A program made the position numbers and the translations under genes. Of a stretch of DNA of 40,254 nucleotides, positions 32,201-39,775 are shown piece after piece. The DNA lies in NCBI GenBank assembly GCA_903910585.1, contig CAIWAH010000199.1:1-40254 (forward strand), read 5' to 3'. The notes beneath the pieces were generated by a model. That model saw nothing but the letters and a program-made list of their open reading frames with translations. It made no database searches and was not told the DNA's origin. Positions within the stretch are counted from its first letter, which is position 1, and the number at the start of each line of letters is the position of its first letter. The DNA is from an uncultured Verrucomicrobiota bacterium. GTDB lineage: Bacteria; Verrucomicrobiota; Verrucomicrobiia; Limisphaerales; UBA9464.

Positions 32201-34974
32201 AGCAGGTCGCTTGGTTTGAGCCCGAGGAGGGTGCCGCCAAACGTGGCGGTGGCACCCGTGTAGCCGTTGTGCGAACCCAGCAGGTAGCTGCCGGCGGTGT
32301 TCAGCAGGTTGGCGCTCTCGAAGAGGTTGTCTTTGAAGGTCCAGTAAGGGTTCTGGTAGGTCTGCGGGTAGTAGCTGGCCCAGCAGTCGCCGTAGCGGAC
32401 CAGATTGTGCCGGAAGCTGACCGTAAGGTCGTTGTCGTAGTAGCGGTAAAAGTAAAGGCCGGCGCCTTCGAACACATTGTTGAACAGCGTGACCGACTGG
32501 CTCACCGAGGGGGTGGGTGGCGAGAAGGTAAGAGTGCCGCCAGTCACCCGGCAGTCGCGGAGGGAGAAGGAAAACACGGCATTGGCGGAGTCGTTGAGCA
32601 GCACCCGCCGCCCCGAAGGATCGCTGGGCAGTAGGAATTCGGTGAACCGGGCCTCGACGGTCGGCGGCGGTGCCGCGGTGGTGGCCTCAAACACCTTGAA
32701 GGAACTGCCGGTCAGTCCGTTGGTGCCCTCCTGCACCAGCGATACGCGGACAAATCGCACCGGCATCGTCGGCTGGCCGCCGGCGATGATCCGGGCGCCA
32801 GCACCCAACTGGAACGCCTTGGCGCTAACCAAACCAACGACGGCCCGGTTGGTCAAAACCAGAGGAGCGGACACGCTCACATTGCTGGCCAAACAATCGA
32901 GGCGTGGATAGTGGTAGCCGATGGTATCTGGAGCATCAGTTTGGGTTGCGACAAGCACGCTCACGCCGCTGATAGCGGAAAGTAGGGGCGGAGCATCCGC
33001 ACTCAAATCACCGGACGGGGCAATCGCTGTCAGGTTGACGAAGCCTTTGGCACTGACGGCCCTGATTGGGCTCGCCAAGGGCAGGTAAAATGCCCCGGCT
33101 GCGGATGACTCAAACACCGCGCTTGAGACCGCATTGGTGATCCAAGGTGCATTGAAGATCGTCCCGTTCGTTCCGCCAACATTGTTCAGAACTCCTGACG
33201 AGAGTGTCAGTGTCGCCGAGGATGGGCTGGTCCACAGTGAGGTTACGGAATCCAAGGTTAGGTAGTCAGCCTGGAGATGCACGGAGGCGCAGGCGGCAAA
33301 CAGGACGGCGGTGTCGGTGACCAGGGCATTCTGAAGTTTGGCCGGTTTGAGAGAGTTGGGCGAGTTGTCAAACGTCACCGCCTGATTGCACTTTACCCAT
33401 TGGACATTCTGGAGAACCGCGAAATTCGGCTGCGTGGTGGTGCCTGCGACCCGGATGCCTTGGTTCGCGTGACGAATTCTCAGGTGAGCGAGCGGCGTGA
33501 CCAACACAGACGCCGGCACGGAAAGGGCCGGATTGGCGTAGTAATTCGATGGGTTGCCTGAACTGCCAGAAATCGTCTCTCCAATCGAATTGTCATCCTT
33601 CGCTGTAGAAAATACCGGCCGATAGAGTTCTGCGAGCCAGTCCAACGTGGTCCCACTGGCCAGCGTGAGCCCGGCAGCTCCACCGCCGGCAAACTTGATC
33701 ACAGTTCCGCCCTCGACGCGAACGGTTCCAGAAAGCGCCACTTGGTTGGTGACGTAATACGTGGTGTCTCCCCGGAGGATGATGTTCGCCGCGGTATTCA
33801 GGTAACTCCAGTCGAGCACCACGCCGGGCTGCGACTTCACCGCGGCAAAGGTGCGGCGAGCGGCCGCCTTGGCCGCCACTTCAAACCGGCCGTCGGCGCG
33901 ACGGGGCAACGCCGGTGCCGGCAACAGGCCCGTGCGGCGGATAGGAAGGACCGCGTTCCCCGCCGTGTTCCGCCAGCGGGCTTCCGCTGTCCCGGGCACC
34001 CGGGCTTCCGGCAATGCCTCCAGTAGCGGCGTGAGCGAGTCCAGCGGCGTGGCCTCCTCCAGAAACACCCGGCCGCTTGGTTCATCCTGATACACCCGCT
34101 TGAACACGGGCACGAAGCGGTCCGCCGGTCCAGGCAGGTCCGTTCCGAAGGCCTTCCCCTGATCCATCGTCAGCGCCCCGAGCCGCACCACGTCGTCACT
34201 GCGCCCGCCGCGGTCCACGGGGTTGGCCGTCGCACCGCCCGGCTCGAAGATCTCCGTGAGCACCATCAGTTCCGCCTGCTCACCGGCTTCCCCCAGCGCT
34301 TCCCGTGAAGGCACCCCACTGCGGACGATCACATCGCACTCGACGCCCCCGGCCGAAGTTACCACGCGCACATCCGCCTTCACGCCCGCTTCGCCTGCGA
34401 AGGCATCGCGGAACAGCACGGTGTCCGGGGCCACGAGTTCACCGGCCACATCGCGGCTTTCGCCCAGCACCCACACCTGGCCGCCGGCGCGGTCTCGCAG
34501 GGCCAGCGTCATCGGGGTGCTCCGCCACGTCTGGCCCTCGGGCGACACCACCGTCACCGCGCCCGCCACGAACAGCCGCTCACTCACCAGCACCTGATGC
34601 GGCCCGCGCGCCGCCAGCCAGCCGCCGTTCACCGCCACAAACTCCGGCACCGTCTCCTTCCATTCGCCGCCGTCGAGGTAGTGCAGCCCGTTGGCCAGCA
34701 CCGTGGCCGAATGTGTCACGTCGTTGGTCGTGCCGTCCTCGCCGATGATCCGTTCCACCCACTGTTCCACCCGGTGGTGTGGCCCGCGTTCTGTGACCGT
34801 CGCCACCGCCTCCCGGGCAGAGGTGAAGACAGGCAACCGTTTCGTGACTGCCACGGCATCGGCCGTTACCTGGCCCGAAAGCCGGAAGGGCTGGGCGGTA
34901 AGGAGGACCAGGGCGGAGGCTGCCAGGGGAGCCAGCCAACTGCGGAAACAACCTGCCGAAGGGAGTAGTTGCAT
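29245..34974 (-). CDS. Giant secreted multidomain protein with C25 (gingipain-like) domain
   Basis: 1909 aa from ATG 34974, which places a hydrophobic signal segment at the start (WLAPLAASALVLLTAQPFRL). N-terminal about 350 residues lack a known domain. About 375-940 has many short strands with NNVFEGAGLYFYRY-type turns, probably a right-handed beta-helix. About 1000-1090 has thrombospondin type-3-like calcium repeats (DADGDTLYDWEEDPDSDG, DPDTDGIYDDMEFVEGTDP). About 1128-1300 is LamG-like. About 1418-1805 resembles peptidase C25: VVFLIGHVTIPYSG, LEMSVGRIDF, SIHGDYGHFTVF, and YAALLGDPFVREHP. Where C25 enzymes have the catalytic Cys, the sequence reads QLHYGSYFGEW, so activity is doubtful. A fibronectin-III-like domain ends the protein. 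The role is probably cell-surface binding. Confidence 0.88.
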   Translation of the reverse strand: MQLLPSAGCFRSWLAPLAASALVLLTAQPFRLSGQVTADAVAVTKRLPVFTSAREAVATVTERGPHHRVEQWVERIIGEDGTTNDVTHSATVLANGLHYLDGGEWKETVPEFVAVNGGWLAARGPHQVLVSERLFVAGAVTVVSPEGQTWRSTPMTLALRDRAGGQVWVLGESRDVAGELVAPDTVLFRDAFAGEAGVKADVRVVTSAGGVECDVIVRSGVPSREALGEAGEQAELMVLTEIFEPGGATANPVDRGGRSDDVVRLGALTMDQGKAFGTDLPGPADRFVPVFKRVYQDEPSGRVFLEEATPLDSLTPLLEALPEARVPGTAEARWRNTAGNAVLPIRRTGLLPAPALPRRADGRFEVAAKAAARRTFAAVKSQPGVVLDWSYLNTAANIILRGDTTYYVTNQVALSGTVRVEGGTVIKFAGGGAAGLTLASGTTLDWLAELYRPVFSTAKDDNSIGETISGSSGNPSNYYANPALSVPASVLVTPLAHLRIRHANQGIRVAGTTTQPNFAVLQNVQWVKCNQAVTFDNSPNSLKPAKLQNALVTDTAVLFAACASVHLQADYLTLDSVTSLWTSPSSATLTLSSGVLNNVGGTNGTIFNAPWITNAVSSAVFESSAAGAFYLPLASPIRAVSAKGFVNLTAIAPSGDLSADAPPLLSAISGVSVLVATQTDAPDTIGYHYPRLDCLASNVSVSAPLVLTNRAVVGLVSAKAFQLGAGARIIAGGQPTMPVRFVRVSLVQEGTNGLTGSSFKVFEATTAAPPPTVEARFTEFLLPSDPSGRRVLLNDSANAVFSFSLRDCRVTGGTLTFSPPTPSVSQSVTLFNNVFEGAGLYFYRYYDNDLTVSFRHNLVRYGDCWASYYPQTYQNPYWTFKDNLFESANLLNTAGSYLLGSHNGYTGATATFGGTLLGLKPSDLLNPALGWQTGPDGRFCYPAKTTTAGSLGQLVDAGSQTVTAAGLFHFATQATATREGQENTGQGGANQVNIGFHYPVGTGDADGDTLYDWEEDPDSDGWDTTTPPAATDETNWNDSDSDRYLYNGVWYNGGDDLNDGQERRFGSNPLLYDPDTDGIYDDMEFVEGTDPMSNSGSGKRLREWNFEIAGGGSDDGQALPTAAPTLAPLFDGQAAYFTGVSGSVASYPVASTFALQHGAMRFTYVPEWYLGYATDTPGSECRLFEASEWQFSVTADGRALTLRVPKTGGGSRLAYLGLLPRDDGQNLGHRRGYRIELEWTRGAVWTVINGVRYDTLPGLAEGGGVTVTPSATHLTLGSTAAGALRAKGWIDKLESFNGRLSSSPLWARLHLPEFKQEHHFSAEAVANGLTLTWDRAWQGDPIQVPGNYKVERRELPAGAWELVGNITNHTALDPLVSSGTNGIRAGKYFEYRVHRPGLTPTTTFAAWNGAPINTRGRAILLVDNTVSNAIANELESFKRDLVADGWLVVATNAPRHSDLSYAVPLTAAQKYAYTNGTSSALTTNKANAAVVKSYLQSIYNLDTNATNVVFLIGHVTIPYSGQGSYSHDDNTGAWPADALYGDHTGTWTDALDLGDSPPNIINYNRPNDGRWDQNMLPLEADGSPGRLEMSVGRIDFRLMAPFKASTEIINDNRDDTEIRLLKLYFDKVKRWRRAQIPVQDDFQAWLADGNFYGLVPLTQRLSSHLWGGWQTNVNRFDDDIFLASANYLWSIHGDYGHFTVFGSGQVEPRRHLSSQIANEQTNDNPRGMFQLHYGSYFGEWFHWDSDPLRVILGMTNSVLVSSLLHAGVHLDRLHLGAHYAATLQDAFAYHADNSCRYAALLGDPFVREHPLSPVSSLTLTKASPNVVLSWPAQSAATHGYRIFHASSTNSPNWTWLTDVGAGSTGWTHSSPSNGTHAYLIKSLSLKTTGSGSYTNTSLGTFSSTEVTLP

Positions 34975-35337
34975 GGCATGACAAGGGGTTAACTGAATAG
35001 TGAGGCTAATAACGCAGCCCCCAATCCGGCTCAATCCGGAAGCGGTCGGTGGTCAGGGTTGGGCAATTTCCGGTGAGTGGGAGGACTGTTTCACCGCACG
35101 AGCGGGCTTCAGATAAAGCAGGCTTGAACTCCCGGAGAGGGGCAGTGAAGGGAAACGCAGTTCAACAATGCCCGGTGACGGAAGAGTGCGGCCCCGCTGC
35201 CGCACGACAAATCCGAGGCATTGAACACGATGCGTTGAGGCAGGCTCCCGGTCTGGATTGCCAGCATCACTGCCGGGGACTATCGCATCTCAGTCAGACA
35301 TCCGCAGACCTACCGGGTCTGCCGACCGGGGCGTAAC
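34975..35337. other. Intergenic region between two same-strand genes
   Basis: 363 bp. It contains a hairpin CGGTGA/TCACCG (35071-35076 with 35091-35096), a perfect 7-bp hairpin GTGCGGC/GCCGCAC inside an outer bulged helix, and a 7-bp GCAGACC/GGTCTGC hairpin (35304-35322). No credible gene. It must carry the promoter for the 1909-aa protein on the minus strand. Confidence 0.5.
35117..35322 (+). ncRNA. Cobalamin-riboswitch-like element (degenerate or antisense)
   Basis: In order on the plus strand, words resemble the cobalamin riboswitch: a small stem-loop CTCCC...GGGG then AGTGAAGGGAAAC (35144-35156), CCGGTG, GCGGCCCCGC, CACTG ... GGGGA (35268-35278), AGTCAG (35292-35297) and AGACCTACC (35306-35314). 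AACGCA...CAATGC pairs with GCATTGAAC...TGCGTT. The core is not exact (an insertion after GGGAA, weak outer stem) and both flanking genes lie on the other strand, so a real riboswitch would have no gene to control. Treat as a lead only. Confidence 0.3.
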
Positions 35338-36981
35338 CTACTTGGGCGTGAGCTGGAAAAGAACGCTTCCGGACCACTGGTTCTTGGCGTTGATCGCGTA
35401 AATCACTCCGTCCGGGGCGATCATCACGCTCCGGAAGTTCACGGTGCCGGCCTTCGGATACTGGGCCAACGGAGCCACCGTCTGTTCGAAGTTGCCGTCC
35501 CGGTAGTGATAGATCCTGCCCGAGGAATCGACCGCCACGAAATCATCGGTGCTCGCTGCGCGGACCGCCCTCCATTCCGTCGAGCTGTTGGCTCCGAATC
35601 CGGCGGGCAGGTCTGTCGACATGGGGACGCCCTCCTTGACGATGAGGAATTCCTGGGACAGCGCCGCCACCATGGAGTCCCCCGAGAGATAATGCGTGGC
35701 CTGCCCGGGATATTTCTGGCCGAACGAACAGACCAATTCCCAATTCTCCCCGTTAAATCGGACGAGCGAGCCATGGCCGAGCAGCTTGGGCTGCGGATAG
35801 TGAACTCCCATGATGTCCCCGCTGTCGGCCTTGGCGATGAACTGCACGAATCCCCGCCGCAGGCCGGTTGGCTGACCATGATCAAGCACGTAATTGTTGG
35901 GGTCCGTGTCATCCAGACGGGTTATCGATGCGCCTGCCACCACCGAAACGCCGCCATTGGAATCGTGGATGAAGATCCGGCCGGTGGAGTCGGACTGGGC
36001 ACCGATGCAGCGGATGGGAATGGGCAGCAGGACTTCGCGCGAACGGCCGCCCTGAATCAAGAAGACCTCCCGATGCATCCCGTAGGAGGCCACCAGCGCG
36101 GTTGAATCATCCAGCGCGATCATCGGGTCGGGTTCGGAATACACGTTCGCAAACGAACGGACGCCCCACGACTTTCCCTGCCGTGAGAACAGCATGAAAT
36201 CCTTCGGCACACCTCCGTTCTGGCCGCTCATGCCGTCAATCAGCGGGCCGGACTGATTCAGGCTGGCGATGTTCCGGAAGAACAGGACGCTGCCCGGCAC
36301 CGCATAGCTGTCGGCCAGCTTTACCCATTGGGTTCCCGCGTAGTTGCCCAACTTGGTGCGGGTTGCGTTTTGCCGTTCCGGAGGCCGGGTCACAGTCGGC
36401 TTCACCACCTGGGGCGCCGGCACGGCCGGTGTCGGAGTGTCCGGTTCGGATCTGGCCTCCGCTTGGCCGTTCTGATCGGCAATCACCTGCACGGCGTTGG
36501 TGGGCGTCTTCGCCGCATCACGGCCATTCCGGTCGTTCATGCACGACTTGAACAGGAGCGCGCAGCCTGCGGCCAGAATCAGCAGCAGCAGGACATAGAA
36601 GCTGACCTTGTAGCCGTTGATGGGCTTTTCCGGAACGATCTCGGCGTCGATGACGGGCGGTTCCGGATCTTCAGGGGGAGGACTGTCGGCCGGCGGAACA
36701 TTTGCCTGATTCTGCCTCTGTTCCCGTCTTCGGGCTACCGCGAGCCGGAAGTATTCCATTTCGCCGGCCGACATCCGGCCAGCGGTGGCCTCCAACGCGC
36801 TCACCAAGGGAAGCAGTTCCCGGGCAACTCCGGCGCTTTGACAGATGCGCTGCAGTTCTTCCCGACGACCGGATTCCTCCTCCACCATCCGCCTCAGCTC
36901 GGCCTTTTCCTCAGCCGTGCATTCGCGCCCGACGAGTTTCATCGCCAGCTCCCGGAAGCGTTGGTCGTTGGCGGGGTTCAT
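35338..36981 (-). CDS. Anti-sigma-factor-like membrane protein with extracytoplasmic propeller
   Basis: 547 aa. Residues 1-90 are charged helices (RFRELAMKLVGRECTAEEKA, EAELRRMVEEE-type) as in cytoplasmic anti-sigma domains, here without a zinc HxxxCxxC motif. A Pro-rich spacer leads to one transmembrane helix (VSFYVLLLLILAAGCALLF, about 125-143). After a Pro/Thr linker, residues about 205-547 are repeated beta units (e.g. MIALDDSTALVASYGMHREV, DDFVAVDSSGRIYHYRDGNF, MIAPDGVIYAINAKN) that look like a beta-propeller sensor. The ATG at 36981 overlaps the stop of the ECF sigma gene, the usual sigma/anti-sigma arrangement. It probably holds the sigma factor at the membrane until an envelope signal arrives. 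Confidence 0.8.
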   Translation of the reverse strand: MNPANDQRFRELAMKLVGRECTAEEKAELRRMVEEESGRREELQRICQSAGVARELLPLVSALEATAGRMSAGEMEYFRLAVARRREQRQNQANVPPADSPPPEDPEPPVIDAEIVPEKPINGYKVSFYVLLLLILAAGCALLFKSCMNDRNGRDAAKTPTNAVQVIADQNGQAEARSEPDTPTPAVPAPQVVKPTVTRPPERQNATRTKLGNYAGTQWVKLADSYAVPGSVLFFRNIASLNQSGPLIDGMSGQNGGVPKDFMLFSRQGKSWGVRSFANVYSEPDPMIALDDSTALVASYGMHREVFLIQGGRSREVLLPIPIRCIGAQSDSTGRIFIHDSNGGVSVVAGASITRLDDTDPNNYVLDHGQPTGLRRGFVQFIAKADSGDIMGVHYPQPKLLGHGSLVRFNGENWELVCSFGQKYPGQATHYLSGDSMVAALSQEFLIVKEGVPMSTDLPAGFGANSSTEWRAVRAASTDDFVAVDSSGRIYHYRDGNFEQTVAPLAQYPKAGTVNFRSVMIAPDGVIYAINAKNQWSGSVLFQLTPK

Positions 36982-37637
36982 AGGAAGGCGAGGAGCAGCG
37001 ACACGACCCTGGCCGGAATCTGGAGGAGGGAACGGATTTCCTGGTAAAGCTGCGACTGGCCCTGCAGGTGTTCATGGAGGTCGTCGAGCGCACGGGAAAG
37101 GGCCACGCGCACGGTGCCCTCCTTCATGCCGTGGGCCTCGGCAATCTCGGCGGACGACTTGTTGTGGTAGAAACGGTCAATGAGGAGATTACGGACTTTG
37201 GGTGGCAGGACGGCGGCGAGGCGTTGGATGATTTCAGCCAGGCTGGAAACGTGCGCTTCATCGATGGGCAGTGCGGTGCCGCCGGGTCCGCCGAACGAAT
37301 CATCGTCGTCGTCGAACCAATCCTCCAGAACCCCGAAGCGGAAGACGCGTCCACCGCCCCGTTTGGCGGCGTGGTGATGACGCAGGAAATCAACCGCCTC
37401 GGCATACACGATGGTGGTCAGCAGGGACGGCAGTTCCTCGCTGCTGCGCACCTCGTCCACTTTCGTGACGAGCGTATGCAGCCCCTTGTTGGCAATATCC
37501 CTGGCATCCTCCTCGTATTCGCCGTGGAGCTTGCTTCTCGCCGCCGCGAGGGCCACGGGGAACAACTGGGCAGCCAGCTGGGTCCAGGCATCCTCGTCTC
37601 CGGCACGCAAAGCTTCCAGTGGCGGCAGGGGGGTCAT
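36978..37637 (-). CDS. ECF-type RNA polymerase sigma factor
   Basis: 219 aa from ATG 37637 (an in-frame ATG at 37655 would add six residues). Region 2: GDEDAWTQLAAQLFPVALAA, then EEDARDIANKGLHTLVTKVD. Region 4 is the DNA-binding HTH: LPPKVRNLLIDRFYHNKSSA, EIAEAHGMKEGTVRVALSRA, LDDLHEHL. Between them is an acidic insert (WFDDDDDSFGGPGG). The residues after region 4 form a hydrophobic extension (LLQIPARVVSLLLAFL) that may contact the membrane or the anti-sigma partner, unusual for ECF factors. Translationally coupled to the anti-sigma gene. No recognisable autoregulatory promoter could be assigned upstream. Confidence 0.88.
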   Translation of the reverse strand: MTPLPPLEALRAGDEDAWTQLAAQLFPVALAAARSKLHGEYEEDARDIANKGLHTLVTKVDEVRSSEELPSLLTTIVYAEAVDFLRHHHAAKRGGGRVFRFGVLEDWFDDDDDSFGGPGGTALPIDEAHVSSLAEIIQRLAAVLPPKVRNLLIDRFYHNKSSAEIAEAHGMKEGTVRVALSRALDDLHEHLQGQSQLYQEIRSLLQIPARVVSLLLAFL

Positions 37638-38380
37638 TTCGCGTGAGCCCCACAACCTCCTGGCGACGTGAACCGAAAGCCTCGGCCGTCAGGAAGATCA
37701 GGGCCGAAGGTGGCGGGTGAGTCGGACACTGAGGCGAGAGCGGGCACTGGGCTTGTGGAATTGGTGGCAGGTTAGGCAAGGCGTCGTGGCCGGGGCAAGC
37801 GCCAGGCGAACCGAAGCCTGATTTTGGCAAAATGGGGGCGGTTCAGGCCTCCAGGTGGGGCTCCGGGGTAGTTGGGGGTCACGGATCCGGGGGTGTCACC
37901 ATGCCGGCGCCAAATCAAGACGCGTCCTGGGGCATTTACGGAGCCGGAGTCCAAGGTCGGTCGGGAGGCTGGATGAGCCAACCTACGGTGTCCCGAAAGG
38001 AGTCTCACCGTCGTGACGTCGAATCCGTGATGCTGGGCAGCCGACCCTGCGCAGACTCCGAACGGATCTGCCCCTGCATCAACCCAGGCGTGATGAGCTT
38101 TTCAAACCGCCTTTCACCACCGCTGGCCTGTTTTTGAGTCAATCTGGGGGTAATCAAGTCCATGGCGTCTTTCCAGAAAGCACGCTTTTGCTGAGGAAAG
38201 TCCCACACCGATCAAGAGGAGGAAGATGGGAGAATCGGGCAGGTAGATTTAGAAGGCGGATGCTCTATCCAACTGAGCTACGGGTGCCCCGTCGCCCGTT
38301 TTGTTCACGCGGGCACAGGACTTGGCAAATCGAATCTGCGCACGGTTGCGTCCGGGGAACCCACCGGTAGCCTCGCCCGC
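37638..38380. other. Intergenic region between sigma factor and rph, with truncated tRNA
   Basis: 743 bp. Apart from the tRNA fragment there is only a small minus-strand open frame (38005-38208, 67 aa) with two similar segments, DLITPRLTQKQ and KLITPGLMQGQ, and no recognised family. No terminator was identified. Confidence 0.4.
38249..38287 (-). tRNA. tRNA-Arg(UCU), truncated 5' half
   Basis: Read on the minus strand from 38287: GCACCCGTAGCTCAGTTGGA, TAGAGCATCCGCC and the anticodon loop CTTCTAA with anticodon TCT at 38253-38251. This is the 5' acceptor strand, complete D arm and 5' anticodon strand of a bacterial tRNA-Arg. The sequence that should follow (GCGGATGG..., T arm, acceptor 3' strand) is absent, replaced by unrelated DNA right after the anticodon loop, and was not found elsewhere in the window. 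The gene cannot produce a tRNA. Confidence 0.85.
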
Positions 38381-39133
38381 GTGACCGTTTCGAACGATTC
38401 CAACGCCGCGGCCCGTGCCGACGGCCGTCAGGCCGACCAGCTCCGGACGCTGCGTTTCCAGAACCACATCGCGCCCCACGCCACGGGCTCAACCCTCATC
38501 GAATGGGGCAACACACGCGTCATCTGCGCCGTGACCGTTGAGGAGTCCGTGCCGCGGTGGATGAAGGACCAGAAGGTCGAGGGCGGCTGGATCACGGCCG
38601 AGTATTCGATGCTCCCCTACTCGACGCTCGGCCGGAAGGCGCGGGACATCTCCAAGCTCAAGCTCGACGGCCGCACCGTCGAGATTCAGCGGTTGATCGG
38701 GCGTTCGCTGCGGGCGGCCCTGGACCTCCAGAAACTCGGCGCCCGCACGCTGTGGATTGACTGCGACGTGCTGCAGGCCGACGGCGGCACGCGCACCGCC
38801 AGCATCACCGGCGCCGGCGTGGCGCTGGGACTGGCCATCCGAAAACTCCAGGCCGAAGGCAAACTCACGGCAAGCCCAGTCACGTCGCCCGTGGCGGCAG
38901 TGAGCGTGGGCGTGGTGGACGGGAAGGCGCTGCTCGACCTGAACTACGTGGAGGACGCCGCCGCGGAAGTGGACATGAACCTCGTCATGAACGGCGCGGG
39001 CGAATTCATCGAACTGCAGGCGAGCGGCGAGGAAGCGACCTTCGGCGACCAGCACCTCGCAGAACTGCTGCGGCTGGGCAAGGGCGGCATCCGTCAGCTT
39101 CTGGAGCTCCAGCAATCTGCCATCACCGCTTGA
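38381..39133 (+). CDS. rph: Ribonuclease PH
   Basis: 250 aa, start GTG 38381. RNase PH trims tRNA 3' ends phosphorolytically. Family features: RADGRQADQLRTLRFQNHIA at the start, GSTLIEWGNTRVICAVTVEE, EYSMLPYSTLGR (where the family has EY-x-M-L-P-x-S-T), DGRTVEIQRLIGRSLRAALD, IDCDVLQADGGTRTASITGA, VGVVDGKALLDLNYVEDAAA-E-V-D-M-N, and QASGEEATF. Length is normal (about 240-250). The stop TGA overlaps a TTG start of the phosphatase gene. These look like undisturbed chromosomal genes and mark the right boundary of the accessory region. Confidence 0.97.
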   Translation: MTVSNDSNAAARADGRQADQLRTLRFQNHIAPHATGSTLIEWGNTRVICAVTVEESVPRWMKDQKVEGGWITAEYSMLPYSTLGRKARDISKLKLDGRTVEIQRLIGRSLRAALDLQKLGARTLWIDCDVLQADGGTRTASITGAGVALGLAIRKLQAEGKLTASPVTSPVAAVSVGVVDGKALLDLNYVEDAAAEVDMNLVMNGAGEFIELQASGEEATFGDQHLAELLRLGKGGIRQLLELQQSAITA

Positions 39134-39759
39134 AGACCAGCCTCTTTCTCCTCCGCCACGGCGAAGTCGAGACGCGCTATCACCGTGTCTTCGGCGGCCG
39201 CATCGACATGGCCCTCAGTGAGATTGGCCACCAGCAGGCAGAACGCCTCGCGAACTGGCTGGCGCGGCGGCCTTTCGACGCCGTCTATGCCAGCCCCATG
39301 CGGCGCGTGCAGCTCACGCTGGATCCGTTTCGACGCCATTTCGGCGGCGAAGTCACGGTGCTGCCGGGCCTGCGCGAGGTGGATTTCGGTGACTGGACCG
39401 GGCTCGGCTGGGACGAGGTGCAGCAGCGTTTCGGCGTGTCGGCTTACGACTGGCTGCACCTGCTGGAGCGCAACCACGTCGCCGGCGCCGAGAATCTCCA
39501 GCACTACCACGATCGCATCGCGCAGTGCCTCGACGTCATCCAGCGCGAACAGGCCGGCAAGACCGTCGCGGTCTTCTGCCATGGCGGCGTGATCCGCATG
39601 GCGCTTTCCATCCTGCTCAAACAGCCGCTGTCCTTCTTCGAGCACATCGAGGTGGACTACGCGAGCGCGACCTGGCTGGACCTCGGCGAACTCAAGGCCG
39701 GTCGGCCGCGCACCGAAGTGCAGCTCCTGAACTTCACCCCTTGGCGGGATCTGCCCTGA
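39130..39759 (+). CDS. Histidine phosphatase (phosphoglycerate mutase-like) family protein
   Basis: 209 aa, TTG start at 39130 overlapping the rph stop (TTGA). Catalytic RHG motif in FLLRHGEVETRY near the N-terminus, the second conserved arginine/glutamate region YASPMRRVQLTLDPF and LREVDFGDWTGLGWDEVQQ, and the second histidine in VAVFCHGGVIRMAL. This layout suits alpha-ribazole phosphatase/CobC-type and broad-specificity sugar phosphatases; which substrate is used cannot be told, because no cobalamin genes are adjacent. It is in a head-to-tail operon with rph, and prmA begins 16 bp later. Confidence 0.92.
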   Translation: MKTSLFLLRHGEVETRYHRVFGGRIDMALSEIGHQQAERLANWLARRPFDAVYASPMRRVQLTLDPFRRHFGGEVTVLPGLREVDFGDWTGLGWDEVQQRFGVSAYDWLHLLERNHVAGAENLQHYHDRIAQCLDVIQREQAGKTVAVFCHGGVIRMALSILLKQPLSFFEHIEVDYASATWLDLGELKAGRPRTEVQLLNFTPWRDLP

Positions 39760-39775
39760 CTCGAAACCCACTGCC

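Noticed and set aside
29842..32634. Two long plus-strand frames (390 and 376 codons)
   Set aside because: Both are antisense to the 1909-aa secreted protein, whose domains are clear; no start signals or motifs.
38005..38287. tRNA-Arg interrupted by a group I intron
   Set aside because: Crossover position is suitable, but the 3' tRNA half was not found downstream on the minus strand and no intron core was recognised.
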